NCBI RefSeq assembly: GCF_000298295.1
Contig: NZ_AMGM01000024.1
Coordinates: 1 to 54,861, forward strand
Source: Cecembia lonarensis LW9
GTDB lineage: Bacteria; Bacteroidota; Bacteroidia; Cytophagales; Cyclobacteriaceae
Direction: 5' to 3'
DNA: 54,861 bases
In this document: one piece after another, positions 52,180 to 54,861 of the stretch
Position numbering within the stretch: the stretch's first letter is position 1
Layout of the letters: each line of letters opens with the position of its first letter
Translations under genes and position numbers: made by a program
The notes under the pieces: model-generated
The model's input: only the letters and a program-made list of their open reading frames with translations
What the model was told of the DNA's origin: nothing
The model's database searches: none

Positions 52180-52723
52180 ATGCTTTGCTGTCTATGTTAT
52201 CAAGTTTTACTGTGAAATCCCAAATGGCAATTCCCATGCTCACGGAAACATTTAGGGAATGTTTGGTGCCCAATTGAGGGATTTCAATTACCTGGTCACT
52301 TTCCCTAATGATGCTTTCTTCCACCCCGAAAACTTCATTTCCAAATATCAATGCATAATCCCTCTCTTTTTTGGGGGTAAATGTATGAAGAGGCACAGAC
52401 TGATCGGTTTGTTCAAACGAGCAAATGATATAGCCATTTTCTTTAAGATTTTTGATGGCTGCAAGGGTGTTATCAAAATATTCCCAGTCCACAGATTCTG
52501 TTGCCCCTAAAGCCGTTTTTTGGATTTCCCTATGAGGTGGTTTACCCGTGATCCCACACAAATAGATTTTTTTTATCAAAAATGCATCAGAAGTTCGAAA
52601 AGCTGAACCGACGTTATTTAAGCTCCTGACATTATCCAACACAATGACTAGAGGCGCTTTGTCTTTCTTCTTGTATTCCTCTACCGTAAGTCGGTTGAGT
52701 TCTTCCATGCTTAATTTTTTCAT
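52178..52723 (-). CDS. TrmH/SpoU-family RNA methyltransferase
   Basis: The 181-residue protein is a trefoil-knotted SAM-dependent RNA 2'-O-methyltransferase. Motifs are VIVLDNVRSLNNVGSAFRTSD (motif 1), ALIFGNEVFGVEESII (motif 2) and EIPQLGTKHSLNVSVSMGIA (motif 3). Length and lack of extra domains fit the small TrmH/RlmB-like group, but the RNA target cannot be read from sequence. It is divergent from mutS, 85 bases away. Confidence 0.93.
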   Translation of the reverse strand: MKKLSMEELNRLTVEEYKKKDKAPLVIVLDNVRSLNNVGSAFRTSDAFLIKKIYLCGITGKPPHREIQKTALGATESVDWEYFDNTLAAIKNLKENGYIICSFEQTDQSVPLHTFTPKKERDYALIFGNEVFGVEESIIRESDQVIEIPQLGTKHSLNVSVSMGIAIWDFTVKLDNIDSKA

Positions 52724-52808
52724 GAGGTTTTGTTTACCTTTTGATATCTTTTAATTTCAGGTTTTGAACCGTGTCAAAATTAGCATAAAGATTTAATCCT
52801 GGGAGCAT

Positions 52809-54861
52809 ATGGCGAAATCAAAACAAAAGGAAGGTAAGGAAACTCCTTTGATGAAACAGTATAATGCCATTAAATCCAAGCATCCTGGGGCATTGTTACT
52901 TTTTAGGGTAGGAGATTTTTATGAGACATTTGGAGAAGATGCCATTGTGGCTTCCAAGGTGTTGGATATTGTGTTGACAAAAAGAGCCAATGGCGCAGCC
53001 TCTCATATTGAACTGGCAGGATTTCCCCATCATTCCCTGGATTCATATTTGCCTAAATTGGTACGGGCCGGAAACCGGGTTGCAATATGTGATCAGCTTG
53101 AAGATCCAAAAGAAGTCAAAGGTATAGTAAAAAGAGGGGTAACCGAGTTGGTAACACCCGGCCTTTCTTTCAACGATAACGTTCTTGATAAGCGACGGAA
53201 TAATTACCTTGCTTCTCTTCATTTTGGGAAAGAATCCATTGGCATTGCATTTTTAGACCTGTCAACCGGTGAGTTTATGAGTGCTCAAGGAAGCCAAAGC
53301 TATATAGAAAAGCTTTTGCAAAGCTTCAGTCCTTCAGAGTTGATTTTTTCCAAAGCCTTTAAACAAAGGGCTCAGGAAATGCTCAAGGATCAATACACCA
53401 CTTTTCACTGCGAAGATTGGGTGTATCAGTATGATTATGCCTATGAAAAGCTTACCAATCACTTTGCTACTAACAACCTGAAGGGGTTTGGTATTGAAAA
53501 CCTCGAATTGGGGATAATCGCTGCAGGAGCGGTATTATATTATTTGGAGGAGACAGAGCACCGCGAAGTCAAACATATAGCGGCCATTTCCCGAATTGCA
53601 GAGGAGAAATATGTCTGGTTGGATAAATTTACCATTAGAAACCTCGAGTTAGTATACGCCCAGCAGGAGGGTGGAGTGCCTCTTATTCAAATTCTTGATC
53701 AATCGGTAACGCCCATGGGCTCAAGAATGATGAAAAAATGGATGGTCCTTCCTTTAAAAGAAAAGGAGCCTATTGAGGAACGGCTTAAAGTAGTGGCTTA
53801 TTTCTTTGAAAATAAACAATTGGGGGATGAAATCTACGGTTACCTTAAGCATATAGGTGACCTGGAAAGGTTGATTTCAAAAGTTGCGGTGGGAAGAATT
53901 AACCCCAGGGAGATGAATCAGCTTAAAAAAGCCCTGAAAAACACCGTTCCGATTAGGGATTTGATGCAGTCTTCTGATAATCCCTCTTTGAAAAAGTTGG
54001 CTGATCAAATGAATTCCTGCGCATTTCTTCTTGAAAAAATTGAAAGGGAATTGCAGGAAGATGCACCCATGCTTATTCACCAAGGAGGCATTATCAAAGA
54101 AGGTGTGGACGAGCAACTGGATGAGTACAGGAGTTTAGCAAAGTCCGGTAAAGATTATTTGGTGGCACTGCAGCAGCGGGAAATGCAAAATACCGGAATC
54201 AGTTCACTAAAGGTCGCATACAACAAGGTTTTTGGCTATTACCTGGAAGTTACCAATGTACATAAGGACAAAGTACCACAGGAATGGATCAGGAAGCAAA
54301 CCCTTGTCAATGCAGAAAGATATATTACCCCTGAACTCAAAACCTATGAGGAAAAAATCCTCAACGCCGAGGAAAGGATGATAGCCATCGAGCAAAAATA
54401 CTTTCAGGCTTTGGTACTTGATGCAGCAGAATATGTGACCCAAATTCAGCATAATGCAAGGATTTTGGCTACAGTGGATTGTTTGCTCTCGTTTGCGCAT
54501 GTTGCCCGGATAAACAATTACAGCCAGCCAAAAATATCCGATACTGATGCGCTGGAAATTAAAGACGGCCGTCATCCGGTAATTGAAAAGCAGCTTCCCG
54601 CAGGAGAGGAATACGTACCTAATGATATCTATTTGGATAATGAGAACCAACAGATCATCATCATCACTGGCCCCAACATGGCGGGTAAGTCCGCATTATT
54701 GCGACAGACGGCCTTGATTGTGCTCATGGCTCAAATGGGAAGTTTTGTGCCTGCCTCATACGCAAGAATAGGAATCATCGATAAAGTATTTACAAGGGTT
54801 GGTGCCTCTGATAACCTCTCTAAAGGAGAGTCTACCTTTATGGTAGAGATGACCGAAACAG
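52809..54861 (+). CDS. mutS: DNA mismatch repair protein MutS (3' end beyond window)
   Basis: The frame from ATG 52809 stays open to the window end, giving 684 residues of about 860-880. It opens MAKSKQKEGKETPLMKQYN, then the mismatch-reading loop FRVGDFYETFGEDA with the Phe-x-Glu, and AGFPHHSLDSYLPKLVRAG. The clamp and lever domains follow. The P-loop is GPNMAGKSALLRQ (Gly621), and DNLSKGESTFMVEMTE is the ABC signature region cut off by the edge. No mutL is in the window. Confidence 0.97.
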   Translation, partial: MAKSKQKEGKETPLMKQYNAIKSKHPGALLLFRVGDFYETFGEDAIVASKVLDIVLTKRANGAASHIELAGFPHHSLDSYLPKLVRAGNRVAICDQLEDPKEVKGIVKRGVTELVTPGLSFNDNVLDKRRNNYLASLHFGKESIGIAFLDLSTGEFMSAQGSQSYIEKLLQSFSPSELIFSKAFKQRAQEMLKDQYTTFHCEDWVYQYDYAYEKLTNHFATNNLKGFGIENLELGIIAAGAVLYYLEETEHREVKHIAAISRIAEEKYVWLDKFTIRNLELVYAQQEGGVPLIQILDQSVTPMGSRMMKKWMVLPLKEKEPIEERLKVVAYFFENKQLGDEIYGYLKHIGDLERLISKVAVGRINPREMNQLKKALKNTVPIRDLMQSSDNPSLKKLADQMNSCAFLLEKIERELQEDAPMLIHQGGIIKEGVDEQLDEYRSLAKSGKDYLVALQQREMQNTGISSLKVAYNKVFGYYLEVTNVHKDKVPQEWIRKQTLVNAERYITPELKTYEEKILNAEERMIAIEQKYFQALVLDAAEYVTQIQHNARILATVDCLLSFAHVARINNYSQPKISDTDALEIKDGRHPVIEKQLPAGEEYVPNDIYLDNENQQIIIITGPNMAGKSALLRQTALIVLMAQMGSFVPASYARIGIIDKVFTRVGASDNLSKGESTFMVEMTET

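Noticed and set aside
1-54861. Riboswitch upstream of the B12-type regulator, or any mobile element or CRISPR array
   Set aside because: The cruF-crtZ-merR leader regions are under about 110 bases with no cobalamin-riboswitch features. No transposase, integrase, terminal repeats or regular spaced repeats were seen.

Overview
The window is one contiguous piece of a Bacteroidota chromosome, most like a pigmented marine member of the Cytophagales (Cyclobacteriaceae-type, e.g. relatives of Algoriphagus, Cyclobacterium or Echinicola). This rests on the SecDF fusion, DUF5916, DUF3857, DUF4286 and GH3 family proteins, TonB-dependent receptors with a CarboxypepD_reg-like start, TAnnTTTG-type -7 boxes, AT-rich spacers and flexixanthin-type carotenoid genes. 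I saw no tRNA, rRNA, CRISPR array, insertion sequence or prophage. Genes are tightly packed and no gene-free stretch exceeds 300 bases.

Layout. 1-7.1 kb: tail of a membrane protein, then on the minus strand a DUF5916 outer-membrane protein, yjbQ, radA and polA. 7.3-12.5 kb, plus strand: a small tail-anchored protein, rdgB, udk, a small membrane protein and secDF. 12.6-16.7 kb, plus strand: three paralogous multi-pass membrane proteins, a small CPPYC-ending protein, and a NarL-type histidine kinase and response regulator. 16.7-21.0 kb: cysteine desulfurase, phosphoglucosamine mutase, a small Cys-rich membrane protein, mazG and a cupin. 21.2-27.5 kb, plus strand: a frameshifted BNR/sortilin-like secreted protein, then recJ-lptB-GH3. 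27.7-33.1 kb, minus strand: mtgA, a methyltransferase and two tandem DUF3857/transglutaminase-like proteins, one of them frameshifted. 33.3-36.1 kb: MaoC dehydratase, tcdA, a TatD-type hydrolase and a CrtA-like carotenoid monooxygenase. 36.1-42.2 kb, minus strand: a TonB receptor, an Omp85-type barrel and a plug-only MG2 protein. 42.3-49.2 kb, minus strand: carotenoid cluster. 49.3-54.9 kb: DUF4286, tag, a duplicated-domain secreted protein, a Rieske protein, a tRNA-binding protein, a small secreted protein, a TrmH-type methyltransferase and mutS, which runs off the window.

The carotenoid cluster is the most coherent system. In transcription order it reads cruF, crtZ, a MerR/B12-binding regulator, then an ECF sigma factor, crtI, crtB, ispH and crtW. 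The regulator carries the W-x9-EH and E-x-H cobalamin signatures of the CarH/LitR photoreceptors. A perfect 9-bp inverted repeat lies just upstream of the sigma gene, and one exact half-site lies upstream of crtZ. I infer light- and B12-responsive control of a ketolated, hydroxylated, 1'-hydroxy carotenoid. A CrtA-like oxygenase sits about 6 kb away. No crtE, lycopene cyclase or crtD is in the window.

The least understood region is 12.6-16.7 kb, where a histidine kinase with almost no sensor domain follows three related putative 7-TM proteins. I propose a membrane-sensing module there that I cannot match to a described system.

Two genes (21.2-23.3 kb and 31.2-33.1 kb) are broken by a single base at a homopolymer. 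These may be assembly errors or real pseudogenes.
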